From Diphasiastrum complanatum (lineage: Eukaryota > Streptophyta > Lycopodiopsida > Lycopodiales > Lycopodiaceae): a stretch of DNA of 64,000 nt. A model generated the notes under the pieces. The model saw only the letters and a list, made by a program, of their open reading frames with translations. It searched no databases and was not told the origin of the DNA. The stretch spans positions 4,603,737-4,667,736 of the forward strand of contig CM055100.1 in the NCBI GenBank assembly GCA_029204225.1, given 5' to 3'. The position numbers and the translations under genes were made by a program. Of this stretch, positions 24,101 through 39,100 are shown piece after piece. Numbering within the stretch: the first letter of the stretch is position 1; every line of letters begins with the position of its first letter.

Positions 24101-27100
24101 ATGAAGTGACATCATTTCTTGACTTCACATGATTTTTCCATAGGTTCATTATGGTCTATTCTAAAATAGTATTGTCTTTAACAAAATGTTCTTAAGGGGT
24201 TGAAAGAAAAGTGTAGCCACAAGAAATTTCCAATAATTGTTTGGACCAATGAAATGAATGAGAGTTTTGAAACACTCAAATATTGTGTTTTTACGGCCTC
24301 AATTTTACACATAGTTGATCATTGTCTCATAAGGAATGGTTTACTTTTCTGAAAGGGAAAGGTATGTGTACCATACAGGGAGGACATTAGGGCCCAAATC
24401 CTGTAGTAATATCATTACAACCCGTGTGCAGGTCACCTTGGCATATAGAGGACACTTGATCCCACACAAGTCTCGAAAGCAACTGCTCTGATACCAAACT
24501 GTTACACACAAGCTCACAAACCCTAAGTGAATACACAAAATTACCCAACAAATTCATCACTTTATTAATCTCAAGCAAATGTACATAGATCAACAAGCAA
24601 ACATGAGAGCTCTGCTGCAAGTCTCCTCCCAACCATAGTTGCATAGGAATACGATAGGAAATGCTTGGCAGGGCTCACACTATATCCCCTCAAGCACCCC
24701 TTAACCCCGACAAACTCCATGCACAATCGACACTTGTTGCTTGGTAGTACCTTGACACATAGGCAAGCTAGTAGGTGGACAATCTGACACGTGTCACTCA
24801 TGCATTGGACCAAATGTCCCAATGAGCATATGACACATATCTTGTTGACCCGTCCATTGACCGTCCGACAAGTGTCACTCATGCACCAGACCAAGTGTCA
24901 AAGTGAGCAAATGACACGTGTCACATTGACCCGTCAACCCTTCCTACTTTTTAGGAGGTCAGTCCAAGAGACTCTCATGAGACCCAGTACCCCCTTGGCC
25001 ATCTCGGATTTAGTCACTATAACAAATATTTACAATGCAATTTACAATTGTCTCCACAGGCCGGTGACTTAGCCATTTACAATCTACAATTTCCAATTTA
25101 CATTGGGCAAGGGATTCAAAGTACATGTGACAGTCGCTATGAGGAGTCACGTGTTGAGAAGCTTGTGAGTCTAAGAACCTCTTCTAGTTTCACATGTGAT
25201 CAAAGTAGAAGAATAGACATCTAATTGATTTCCTTCATCTGTTTTTTTATGTGTGACTTTATTTATATGGTGATTCAATTAGTTCATAGAAGTTTGTCAC
25301 TTTTGATGAAACAAATTGTTTTTACATTTGCAGGGAAATTGTCCAACTTTACCACAAAAATTGCAATTACCTCAATGAACATGAGCTTCCTCTTCAAACA
25401 TCCATGAATTGCAACCTCGATAAGTTTTGTTCCATGTCTCTCATGGAAGACTTATTGTTGCGCTTGCCTTGCCAAGGTCTACCTCCATTTTGCCTTCATT
25501 TAAGTTGCTTCCTCTTCGAGGCGGATGCTTGCTCCACGTGGTGATCACGTACATCAAGATTTTGTCTCCCAATTTCTTCTTGTAAAAACAACCCGTTAAA
25601 TTCTCTAGATGCAAGAGGCCCTCCCCTCATTGATAATTTTATGATGAATTTTTTATTCAAGTAAGTCAAGCAATCAAGAATAATGAACACCAAGTTTGCA
25701 TTAAGGACTCACTCACCAATGGCTCCAAGTTGGTCTCTAGTATCTTTAACTCTTGTGAGATGCAATAGTAGTTTTTCTTTCATACATGATGCATTAGCTA
25801 ATTATGACTTAGGCTTCTTTTTTCCATTTAGTTTCTCTTATGTCAGGAATAATATTGCCTTTGAGTGACATATTGATACGGAATAGTATCTCAAATGTCT
25901 TTCAAATTCTTTAGCTTTTTACAAACTTGAATGCATAGAGAGACTTGGAGAAAACATCATAAGATGACTAGGAAACTTAATTGATCATCACAACACAAAA
26001 GTACATTACCTTACAAGCTCCTTAGTTTTAGTGGTGAACTTTCTCATAGCTACTAGTGACAAGCAAACTCACTGATGATGGCTTATAAATGACCATTACC
26101 ACAAGGGGGTGTGCTTGATTATAGCTGACACTAAGCACCTCCTTGTGGCAGCTTTAAGTAGCCAATGTATAGGTAGAGTTGTTAGTCCCATTGACCTACT
26201 AGTAGACACTAGTACATATGACTTAGCTGAAGGTTCACATCCATGTAAGCCATGGAAGTACATGTTGAAACAAAAAAGACATTATATTCTTTGAGATGGC
26301 AGGCATGGAAACAACAACTCCTATTAAAAACTCTTTAGGATAAGCCATAGATTGGTGACAAGGATATAAGTCATGTGGGTACATGATAGTAACAAAGTGG
26401 ACTTCACATTTTTGTAGATTGCAAGCATGAAAACAACAATCCCTAATACACCTTCTTTGGAAGCTCAAATTATCTTGTGTCTTTGAAATTGAAAAATATG
26501 AATAACTATCTATGTTTTGTACTTTGCATCATGCATTGATCTTCTGATTTCATAAATCTAGTTTTTGTGATACTTTTTACTTTCTAGTCGTGATTAGTGG
26601 AAGACTTCTTTCTCATAGTAATGATAAATGGGATATGCTGAAGGCATTAAGAATAACAGTCATGAAAGAAGAAGCCTATGGATTCTAATGAGAAATGCTC
26701 AACCATGGAGCGATTCTTTTTGCCAATTTGGATTTTGGAACATATGTATTTTCCATAAACAAATTCTCCATTCTAAAATGCATGGCTAACATTTGGAATT
26801 ATGTAGAAATTTTCAGCTACAACTTCTAAAAACGACGTTTCCTCATGCTTTTAGGGTTACTGAGTATCATGTTGATGGATTTCGATTTGACCTTGCAAGT
26901 TCTCTTTGTCGTGACACGGATGGAACACCATTACAGTCTCCTCCTCTAATTCGGGTGAGATTTCATATTTGTAATGCAAGTGTTGTGTATGTTTCTTGTA
27001 TTTTAACTCTTTGAATGGCACAACAACAAAAAGCATCTTCACATTCTCATTCATCTAGAACTTAGTTTTGAGCTATTGTCTCTCCTTCATGGTCCTTCAT

Positions 27101-30100
27101 CCTTTTTGATAGCTTCCTTGTGTTTCTTCTTCCTAGTTATCATTACAACTAGTCATTATTCAAGAGTATATTGAACGTATTCAATTTTTTCAATTCGATG
27201 CAAGATTTGTATCTTTATTTTACTCCTAGAATTTGAAACCTATTGAGTAAAAGTTCCAATAGAGCATGTAACAAATGTGTGAGAGGTAATATGTGGTCTC
27301 TTATGGCAATCCATGCAAAAATCACATCTTTTTGCTTTTTTCCAAGTGCATTTTGTTATTTTGATATTGTTTTCAAGTTATTTATTTATGTCTCTTTTGA
27401 CTTGGATTGTCAGAGGCTGCCTCGGGAAAAAACCACGCAAAGAAAGAGACAAAGCTTACTGGATCAAACTTAGTAATTGGATTTGGAAGATTCCAAATGA
27501 AAATAATCTAGTTCAAGAGGGCAACCTTTGTAGCAAACGTAGCACATGTCCTTAAGCTCTCAACAAATACATTGTTCATGAGGATGATGTTGTATGGCTA
27601 GTCAAGGTTTGCCATGTAGTCCAAGTATTCTCCAAGAATGAATCCCTCTCGTGGCTTAGCATGCTTATGTAGCAAAGAGTTTACCTAAATGAGGGATCTA
27701 CAGTTAAATGTCAGTGAACTAAGGTCTCATCCTTGCTATTGTGGACACGAATTATGAACTGAATCCTAGATTCTAGCATCAATGAAGCATAAAGATCATA
27801 TATGAGGCATAAAGACTAATCCCTACAAGAATAGCATCTAGTGAAATGATGACGAACATAGTAGTACAACAAGCCATGGATAGTTGAAACCTAATTAGGA
27901 CTAAAAATTAACCATTATTATAAGCTATCACATGAATCACAATGTCTCCTACTTATACCCATAGAGAAGCCCTAAAAGGAGCTTCCAAGGGATAAGACTG
28001 ATCAAACTAATCAAGTCAAGTAATGGATAAGACTAACCAAACTAATCAAGTCAAGTAACGAGGGATAATAGTGTGCCCTCCCAGTAGACGTATAACCCAC
28101 TAGGTGCCCCCCACTCCTCCAAAATAGCAACTAGACTAATAAAATGCGTCATATGCCAGTACATGAATAGAAAGAGCCCAAGGCCTACTTATGCATAAAA
28201 GAAAGTAATTAAAGAAGGATACAACTAATGTAATAAGCCGAATCCATAACTCTTCCTTAAAAACAAGTCCCCCTCCAAGGAAGCGAGATAATCATGTAGC
28301 AAAGATATATGGCGGAACATCAACGACAATAGTAGGATCAACACGTTGGGCGTAAATGAGAGCTACACAATGAGCCTTCCAAAGGCTACGTATAACTACT
28401 TCCCAGTAATAAAATAGGAACCCCCCAGAGAATCATTACCGACAAATGAGTGGGATACATCGCCATGCGAAAGTATACTTTTTGGTGTCAACTAGATATG
28501 TAATTATGAACCCAACCATGGCATCTTGTTGTGTAAGACATGAGTTGATGAAAGACTAGTTAGTTACATAAAAGTTAGTTGGATGTGACCCGATAGTGGG
28601 GAGTTCAACAATATTCGGTTGTAGAAAGTGATAGCCAAGAAGCCTGAAGGTGGGTAAGAAGAGGAGAGATAGAAAAGAAAAGCAGTCTAGTGTATAAAGG
28701 ATCGGCGGACAGTTGGTCAAGATCGGGCAATCCAGTGAAGGATAGCCGATTCAATGAACTGGTGATCAGTGTAGTGATTAGCAGTATTGACGAGGGAGCG
28801 CGCATCTTGTGCATGGAGTTTTGTAAGAAGTTATTGTCATTGGAATGAGAATTCTTGGAGTACTTCTTATTATTTCTATGTACAATTTTGTTGCTCAAGA
28901 TGATGTTGAATGCTTTAGAATTAGATTGTTAAATCCTTCTTGCCATGTTCCATTCATTGTGGAAATGTTGATGGAAAGAGATCTGTTGTGAGCAGTAAGT
29001 ATTTTTGGTTGATTTGAATAAAAATGGTAGGATGTTTAATTGGCAAATTCTAGTTCTAAGCAAGTGCTGATGACAAGTGAGAGAAATCAGTGTTAGTAGA
29101 ATGAAGTAAAAGTTTTAGCAAACATTGACACCATTGACGACTCTCTTAGATCAGTGCCAGATACGACAAGATTACAATCACAATCTCCGATGCATACACT
29201 TTTTTCTTGTTTTATTTTCTTAACAATTTTCTTGCTCACCACATTCAATGTGTTCTACTTTAATTCCTGTTTTGTTTTGATGATCATGTTCTTTACTTGT
29301 CAAATCAAGAAATCAATCGTGAATGTAACATTCTTTTAATTGTTTCATCTGACCATTTCCATTAAAATGCACCATAGCATTGCTTCGCCCTGAGTAGCAA
29401 TTTTTACAGTTAACCGAATACCTTTTTCTCATCCATCTGTTTTCACGCTCCCGTTAATCGGATTTTTTTATTTTTATTTTTTTACCGAACCCTTTACATA
29501 CAAATCCATTCTTTACTTCATACCTATACCCAACCACTCTCTGTGAGGGGAGGTTAAACAAGTAGTATTGTAATACTACTTTGTACAAATCATGGATACT
29601 GAAAATTATGATGAGAGGTATCTTCCAGAACTAAATCTTCCAAATGAACAATTTGAATCAAGTCAGCGGGCAAGACCACAATTAAGATCTGTCATACATG
29701 ATCCAAGAAATCGAACTAATGATTATGAAGGGAGATATGATGATTTACCTGTAAGATTATCTCCTAGACGAGGACCACCTGCATATGAACGTAGAACACC
29801 AAAATTAGATTTACCAAAGTTTGATGGAAGAATGGATCCTCATAGATTTATTCAAATCTTTGAGAATGCCTGTGAAGTATATGAAGATTCTTTGCATGAA
29901 AGCATGGCCCAACTCTTCTCTGACCTTGCTAGGTGTTGCTCAAGATTGGTTCTTTAACCTTGACCGAGATGAACGTAATGATTGGGAAGTTTTGAAAGAG
30001 GCTTTCATCAAACAATTCAAACAAGATAGATTATCAAATAGTCCTTTTGTGCTATTAAGCCAAATCAAAATGAAAGCAAAAGAAAAAGTAAGGGACTACA

Positions 30101-33100
30101 TTGAAAGATTTAAATGTCTTCACGGACAATGTCAAGAAGGATTAACCGAAAAGATGCTAATCACTTGGTTTATAGTCGGTCTTCCCAAACGAATTCGACG
30201 TGAGCTTAAACCTGTTCATGACTATCGTCAACTAAAACAAGCCATGTTAGAAGCTATAAGAGAAGAAGATGAAGAATCGGATGGTGAGGATCATCATTTC
30301 GTTAACCGCGAAGATAATTTAAGAGAACGAAGAAGGGAACGTCTTGTTGAAGGAATTGCTGAACAAAGAATTATAGAAACATCACAAATAAATAAAGTCC
30401 ATAAGAGTCAATTAGATGAAATCCAAAAGACCTTAAAAGATCTTCGAACCCAGAATACGTACCTGAGGAGAGAGGGCGTGTGTTGTTCTATCTATAGGGG
30501 AAATCACACTAGGAATGAATGTCCGAATAAGGGTCCTTTTCAAACACAATAGCAGTCTAGATGCGTGTTTTGCAATAGATCTGATCATGAATCTTTTAGA
30601 TGCACATTCGACCCGGTTAATCAAGCCAAACAACAACAGAGACCACCGATTCCTATGTATCAACCACGTGTGCAACAACCACACTTTCCACTCCAAGTGC
30701 AAGTACAAGAAGTATCTGGTACAACACAAAATCAAAAGAAATTAGCAGTCCTACAAAGAGCACCTAGTAATAGTAACCATTTGTTGCCTAGGAATAAGAG
30801 TCCTGCAAATCTCAACTACATTTGAAGCACGCACTTATCACTGCACCAATTCTCCGAGCACCGAACTATCAATTGGAATTCCATGTTCATACTGATGCTA
30901 GTAAGTATGCAATTGGAGTCATCCTAACACAGTCGGGAGAATTCGGGAAAGATTACCTAATTTGCTTCCTCAGTAGACAATTAGTTCCTACTGAAGTAAA
31001 TCATTCCACAACCAAAAGAGAAGTCTTAGCAATGATATATGCGGTACAAAAATTACGCCATTATCTGTTAGGAAATCAATTTAAATTCTATACCGATCAT
31101 CAAGCATTGCTATATCTGTTGAATAAATCATGCAACACTGGTCGTATAGCAAGATGGCTACTTATCCTTCTAGAATTCAACTTTAAACTTATTGTCAGGA
31201 AAGGTAAGCAACATTTTCTTGCCGATCATTTATCTAGGATACCATCAGCCGAGAAAGTAACAGCACCGATAAATGATCATTGATGATTTACCTGATGCAT
31301 ACTTGTTTCAAATAGACGCTACTCCTAGATGGGCAGAAGAGATAGTTTCATTTCTATCAACCGGAGTAATGGATCCAATTATGTCTAAAGTAGATCAGCG
31401 CAAACTAGTTTTGAAGTCTAGACCTTACCTTCTAATTGCCGGACAATTTTATAGATGGAATAATCAGAAGATGCATTAACGAGGATGAGGTAGAACAAGT
31501 AATTTCACTATCGCATGAAGGTGAAGGAGGAGGACACTTCTCATTTGACAGTACCGCTAAGAAAATCATATTAGCCGGATACTGGTGGCCGATGTTATTT
31601 AAAGACACATATGCACAAATCAAAACCTGTGATGTCTATCAAAGAATCAAGACTCCTCAACGAGCTTATTTTATGCCTTTAACTTCAATAACCGAAGGAG
31701 AAGCATTTCATAAATGGGGAATTCATTTTATAGAACCAATCAGCCTAGCCACCCGTGGTACCCAATCAAGATACATCTTAGTGGCCACTGACTATGCTAC
31801 AAATTGTTCATCTTGCCACAAGAAACCATCAAACCTTGGAAATCCATGAGTAGGTGAGTACATTAATGATGCAAATCCAGCACCACATGACTCCATAAAC
31901 CAAGTAGTTTGCACTAGTCCATCTTCAAGATCTACTTGACACAAGAAAATGACCATGAATTCACCAAAAATTGACAATCTCCAAGTATTGGCACCAAGTA
32001 GCTCAACACTTGAGAACTTAGCCATGGATGAGTGACATAATGAACCTCCAATAGCTTCATTTCCATCAGCAAAATCAGCCAAGAATGCTAGTACAAATCC
32101 AACATCAAAACAATGCATGTAGCTAGTTTTACCATATCTTGACAATTTGCACACATCCACATGAAATTGCTCAAACATGAGATAGAACAAGTAAAGTAAA
32201 CTTGAACAACACTTCCTTGCTACTCCTTTGACCTTACTTGAGTCTTCAATATGCTGTAAAAACAGATCCTTAACACCTTTTCCAATTACCTCTCCTTTGA
32301 TGCTCTTGACTAGCTCCAAATTGTCACCTTCCCTTTTGACTAGTTGAAGTGCTTTGAGATCAACCTCTTGATCTTCAACTTGACCATCAAAGTCATTGAA
32401 CAAACTTTGTTTTCCAGATCCATTACTTGATTTTACAACAAGATAACATCCATCCACTTGCATAGCTCCATGTACACAAGAAGATCCTCCAAAAGATGTT
32501 TCACTCTTCATAAAAGCTTGATACTCAAGATCCATTGGTTGGATCCACTCCTCTTCTTTCCTTGCTTGATCTACACTTGTAGGCTCATCCAAAGAGGTTA
32601 GGAAAGCAACATAATTTCCAGAAACTACTTGCTTACCCTTTTGATCATATGTGAGCCTTGAAGGTACTTGTCTTTCTCTGGATGTTCTCCTTGGCTTTTG
32701 ACTTGATGAAGGTCCATCATCACCACCATCCAAAGTAGGATCCTTCTCATCAACATCAAGAATGTTAGATCCATCTACTTTACCATCAATCATGCTTGAA
32801 GACACCTTTGGAATGTTTCCCTCATAAAAAATGACATCTCTACCAACAATCACTTTGTTAGTAGAAGGAATGTAAACCTTGTAGGCTTTACTCACCTCAC
32901 TATATCCAAAAATACCTCTTCTTGAAGATGGATCCTCCTTGGTCCTATCATCAAGAGTAATGTTGACATAGCATGTGCATCCAAAGGTTCTTAGAAAGTT
33001 GACACTCGGCCTCCTCTTGAATAGCATCTCAAAAGGTGTCCTTCCATCCAAAATAGCACTCAGCCACCTATTGCACAAGAAATTGGCACACAACAAAGCT

Positions 33101-36100
33101 TGATCCCAAAATGGTTTGTCAAGATTAGCACTTAACCTCATAGCTTTAGCACTTTCACATAAAGTTCTATTCTTCCTTTCAGCCACTCCATTTTGTTGTG
33201 GGGTCCTTGATGTTGTATACTCCCTCTGGATCCCATGCTCATCACAAAAGGCCTTGAACTTGTTAGATATGTACTCACCACCATTGTCACCTCTCAAGCA
33301 CTTGATCTTTGTGGAGAATTGGTTCTCCCTTGCATTCTTGAACTTGACAAAGACATCATACACTTCATCCTTGCTCTTTAGTAGATAGATCCAACAAAAT
33401 CTACTAAAATCATCAATGAATGCTACATACATCTTAGCTCCACTATTGCTAATTGTAGTAAATCCATGAATATCCGAATGTACAAGTTGAAAAGGCTTTG
33501 TAGATCTAGAAATAGATCTAGTATAAGGTAGTCTATGTGACTTAGACAAAGCACAAGACTCACAAACATGCTTGTCATTACTTAAGGAACTTGGAAGACC
33601 AATCACAACCTTCTTCCTTGCCATTACCTCCAATGACTTGAAGTTGAGGTGTCGCATCCTTTTGTGCCAAACCTCTTGAATAGAAATTTGCTCCCTTGCA
33701 ACACATCCAACTTGGTTAGCAATAACACAAGCATCAAGTTTGAACAACTTCCCTTGCCTTTTACCTTTTCCAATCAAGACATCCTTCCTTTTGATCAAAC
33801 AAGCATCTCCATCAAACTCCACCTTGAGGCCCTTACTTAGCATTTGACTCACACTAAGCAAATTCTTGGTAATAGATGGAATAAACAAGACATCCTCCAA
33901 ATGAACATTCCTATTTGTAGAGAGAGAAATAGGAATTGTGCCAATCCCTTTGATTGCACACTCACCATCATTGGCCGTGTAGATCACCCTCTTGTCATCT
34001 CCATATGCCAACAAAGAAGTGAAGTACTCTTTGTAAAAGGTCATGTGTGAACTTGCTCCACTATCAATCCACCAAGGATCTAGATCTCCATCATTAGCAA
34101 GCATACATGAAGACATCACAAAAGCATCATCATTTGCATCTTGCACATCCAAACCATCCTCATCAAGAGTAAGATTACCTTGCTTGTCTCCTTGATCTCT
34201 CTTCTTCTTGTAGCACTCACTTGCAAAGTGTCCTTTGATGCCACAATAGAAGCACTTGAGCTTTGATCTATCCTTCTTTTTGCCACTTGAAGAAGCATCC
34301 ACTTGATCTTGCCCTTTAGACCACTTGCTTTTGGTTTTGCCCTTGAATTTGCCCTTTGTGAACATAGCATCCTCTTGAAGTGTCGATGTAGATCCACCTC
34401 TTGAAGCCTATATTCCTCATTGATCAAGATCTCTTGAAGATCCATCAAACTTAGCAAAGTCTTTTGAATAGCAATACTTTGAACAATGTTAGCATGAGCA
34501 TCCAACAAGCCATTAAGAATCACTTGAATAAGTTCTCCTTCCTTAATGCTTTCATCTATGCAAGCTAACTCATCATTCAATGCTTTCATTCTTAAAACAA
34601 AAGTACTTGGACTTTCTTCATTCTTTTGCAAACAAGAAAAGATTTGCCTTCTTAGAGTCAACACTCTAGAAGTAGACTTGGATTCATAAAGCTTCTTCAA
34701 TGAATTCCAAGCTTCCAAAGATGATGTGCACTTACCAACTTCCTTGAGAAGCTCATTGGTAACATTCATCTTTATCATGTGTAGAGCCTTCTTGGCCCTC
34801 TTGTCATACCTCAATTGATCTTGTTGTGTTGCTGGTCTCTCCTCCAAACCTACAACAATATCCAAAACATCATTCATCTCAAGAAGTGACTTCATCCTCA
34901 CTTTCCATAATGAATAGTTACTTGAGGTAAGCCTATCATTGGCTTCCAACATGACTCCAATTGAGGTTGCCATGTAGCAATGACCTGATCTTCTCTTTCA
35001 ACCTGTTTCAATGCACAAAGCACTCCTTTGAACAACAACAAATGCTTTCAAAAGAAATCGCCAAGATTTGAAACTATCTCACAAATTCTCTTCTAGCACT
35101 TATCCAAGCAAATCAACACATAGAATCATGGAATCTTGATCAACCTATGATCTATCCTCAATCTAATGACTTTTGCCACTTCCTAAGATTGAAACACACT
35201 CAAATGAAGTCCAGCAACCTCACTATCTAGAGATCCAATCAAAATTAGGGTTTTGACAAAATCACAAAAAATTGACTATTCCAAATCTACATGCAAATGC
35301 TGAAAATTTGATATGCAATCTATAAGCCACCACTTAGGCTGAACCAATGATCCAAAAATCGGCCAAATCCAGCATGTGAATTCAAAAAACGGAATTGAAC
35401 AAGTATATTGACCTATTTAGTGTTTTGATCTACAAAAGATCCAATCTACAAAAGCAAAAAATCCGATTTTGGTGTAGAATCCTCTCTAGCATGCTCTAGA
35501 CTTGATATCTTCACCAAATCATTGATAGATCTGATTTCCTCCTTCATAACCTGAAACCCAAGCTCTGATACCATGTGAAAGATTTCAGATCCTTAAGATC
35601 CAATCTACTTGAATCATCTTTGGTTAGAAAGAAAAATACACTATCAATTTAACCAATGTAGAAAAATCAGCATCTACACACAATTTGAGATGCAAACACT
35701 AGTAGAACTTGATCAAACTTGAATGAAATGATTATGTATTGTTGCTGTCCGTACAAAACCAGCAAGCTACTGTATTTCACACGTGTGGATCCAAAAATAG
35801 CAAATATAGATCATTCTACACATAGAATTGCAAGCAATCACCAAGATAGTGCACCAATGGATAGTAGAACCCAAGAGAACCATGTATAAGCATGAAATGA
35901 GATAAAGAAGAGAGAAGATGACTCTCTCCACGAGTTACATCCTTTTATAGCAGGTCCAAACCCTATTTGGCCACTTGGCTTTCCCACCAAAATGCTAACC
36001 CTACCAATTTTGGGTCTAGATTCAATGTACCCAACTTATTCAAATTGAATCTACTCAAACTCGCATTCTATCTTTCCCACACTTTCAAAAAGTGTTTATT

Positions 36101-39100
36101 CAAATGAAATTTAGACTAATGAACTTTGAAAAGTCAACCTCTAAGTCTAAAACAAGTTTTGGCCTCAATATGCCAAATATGGAAATATTGCAAAATGTGA
36201 TGAAACTAGTTGAATCTTTCACAACCAGTAGGTCGAGGAAACGGATTAAAACCAAGAGTCAGAGTGGGAGAAGCATAAGCTCTCCAGTTGACTCAGATTT
36301 TTGAAAGCTTATAATTTTTTCACTCACACGATTCACCAACGAGCCAGGCTACCCTAAACCATGGCATGTATTCAAAAGAGCTTTCTGAGAATTTGTGGGA
36401 AAATTCTATTACAAGTGAGCTCACATCAAGGGAGGTAGAACCCATAGGGATTTCAAGCCTTGTCTTAATTTTGTAAGAATCTACACAATTAATACATGAA
36501 GAGTTGCAGTCTGACATTCAGGTTGTGATGTTCATCATGCACCATGTTTACCAGAATCTAGTTCACAGTTTTTTATACCTGCATGACGTCTTTAATTCGA
36601 CAATTTCACTTACTTTTTCTAAATGAACTGATGTAGATTTGAAAGGTGTAGTGCTCATTAATCTACTCTGCTGAAAGCTCTTTATAGAAGCGCTAATTAT
36701 CAAGCACTCAAACTTGGAAATAGAGAAGGTATTCTTTGAATTTGTGACATTTGTTTCAGAAGTATTTTCAATCAACCGAACTTTGTTTCAGCATTGATGG
36801 TTGCTACCAAGCTTTTTTCCCCTTCCTCACGTTGTTGTACATGTGCAGTGCTTTTTCTGCTTTGTGTATGAATTCACTTTGAATTTTCTATGAATCCCAC
36901 TGAGATTGACTTGTTCTAAGAATATGCAGATTATAATGACATAGAATATGGATGCAGGCCATTGCCAAGGATCCAGTCTTGTCCAAGTGCAAACTGATTG
37001 CAGAGCCATGGGATTGTGGAGGCTTGTATCAAGTAGGAAATTTTCCTAACTGGGACAGGTAGAATGCTGGAAAAATAGTATAACATTTTTTTAGGGAATG
37101 GAAGTGGTTGAGACGCATTGGATAAGCCTTAAATTCTATAGCTTTTCTGTGCATGCAGATGTTGAGGTTCCCATTATCATTTGTATCTGTTGAAATTTAA
37201 ATTCTAGCAGATGTTTTTTTTCCTCTCCTCTGGTTTACTATCTTTTATAGAATTACTGTTTTTCAGGTTGAGATTTTACAAACTTGAGTAGTTGAAGCTT
37301 TTCTGAAATATGAGTATGAGAGCACCTGACATTAGAATGCTATTCACATACACAAAGACAAGAAAGAAGCCTTCTAAAAGACCAATTGGCAACAGCAGGA
37401 AATGCTTGCTCTTGCATAGACTGTACCTGTTCTAGTAACTCTTGACGTTATTGTCAATACAGGTGGGGCGAATGGAATGGCATGTATAGGGATGCTATAC
37501 GGAGGTTTGTTAAGGTATACCATCTGAAGTGGATTCTGTAACTTTATAATCAATAAAGTACCTAAAGCAAACGAAAGGATTATTGGGACAATGACTTTCA
37601 AAAGGTTCCACTCAATCTGCACATGCTAACTTTATGCTTTAGTACCTAGGGAGATGAAATTTGAATTTTGCATTCTGTATGCACATGTGCCTCCTCTCTA
37701 GATAATTCTTCTGAATAACATCAATTGGAATATTGTGAAGTTAGCTTTGACTTTAACGCTACAAATCAAACGGACTTCTCAAATATTGGAGTGGTGAAAT
37801 ATTCACTTTGAGTGTTGTATTGGTGAAAGTGACAATTTATATTAGCATGCCAAGCACCACATTCTCCTAAAGGATCATGCTGCTGAACAATGGTAAGTAT
37901 AGAACTCAACCTGTACTTTGTTATGTTGGCAGGGGGATCCTGGAATGAAGAGTTCATTTGCCACGCGACTTTCTGGTTCTGCAGATCTATATAATGTGAG
38001 TTGTGATTCTATATACAGTATACATATTAATTGGTATGCTTTTGACATGTGTATATGTACCAGCTTCATGTGGAATGTTGCTATTTTACCAACCTCAAGA
38101 TTCTTGAGGAGAAGTTGAGCATCATATACTTAAATAATAAGCTACTTAACATAAGGTAAATTTTGAATCCAAGAGAGTACTCTCACTAGCATACACACAG
38201 TATTGGGCCATAAACATTCCCCCATCCCCCATCCTTTCAAAGCACAGATTATAGCATATTACTCTCTATTTTTGTAGTTTGATTCACCTATGCACATGTA
38301 TATTGAAAGGCCATAGAACAACATAATGATATTAGATCAATCTCAGAATTGCTGTTTGTTTAAATACAGAATTGCTCAATAACAAGAAAGCCACGTTCCC
38401 AATCAAAGTTGTTATGCTCCTTCCCTGCCTATAGGTCTCAAACTTCTGTAAAGTATTCAGGGGGAAAAGCAAATGGTAAGTACAGAGTCTTGGATATGAT
38501 ACTTGTGAGAATGACATAGCTATGGATACTAGAAAGGTTATATGATGCAAGCATGAAATCATCCAAGTACTGCTTATGGGTGAAGACGTTCAAGGGAGAG
38601 AATTTTTTAAATCAGAAATTAACCAAATTAAGTGCCCATGATTAAGTTTTTGTCAAATTAGTTACTTCAGAGGGTAACTAATTACTTGAGCAATGAATAT
38701 ATGATCGTGTTTCAAGTATGGCCACAAGTCCTATCATGTCTTTCAATTTTGACACTTTCATTTCTGATGAATCCGACAAAGAAAAAAAGAAGTTATAAGC
38801 TTAAGTCAGTCATAAGCTGAATTGAGATTCATTGCATCATGGTTCTGATGGAAAAGATATGTTGAATGTGGTGTCTGATCTTAAAATGGACGCAACTTCG
38901 GAATGATTAAGATCTCTTGTCTGTCTGCGCAGCTGATGAAGCTCACCCATTATAAGTTTTGACAATAATGCTGGGGTAAGTTTTTATTCAATTTATTGAC
39001 CTCAAGAAATTTGGAGTAATCTCTTGGGCACATTTCTTAAGGAAGCACAGTCCGAGCATGTACCTTGGTGAACTAAAGACTTTGTGAAATACATTAGGAT

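Larger units (their letters stand above)
31800..36081 (-). mobile_element. Copia element D, antisense, without RT and without a visible 3' LTR
   Basis: On the minus strand: 5' LTR 36081-35574, PBS, leader, gag from 34973, then one 857-codon frame (34365-31792) with zinc knuckle, protease and a full integrase core. The RT and RNase H that should follow are absent; the frame stays open for about 230 codons of unrecognised sequence. No second LTR is found at the left edge, which abuts Gypsy element C. Confidence 0.85.
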
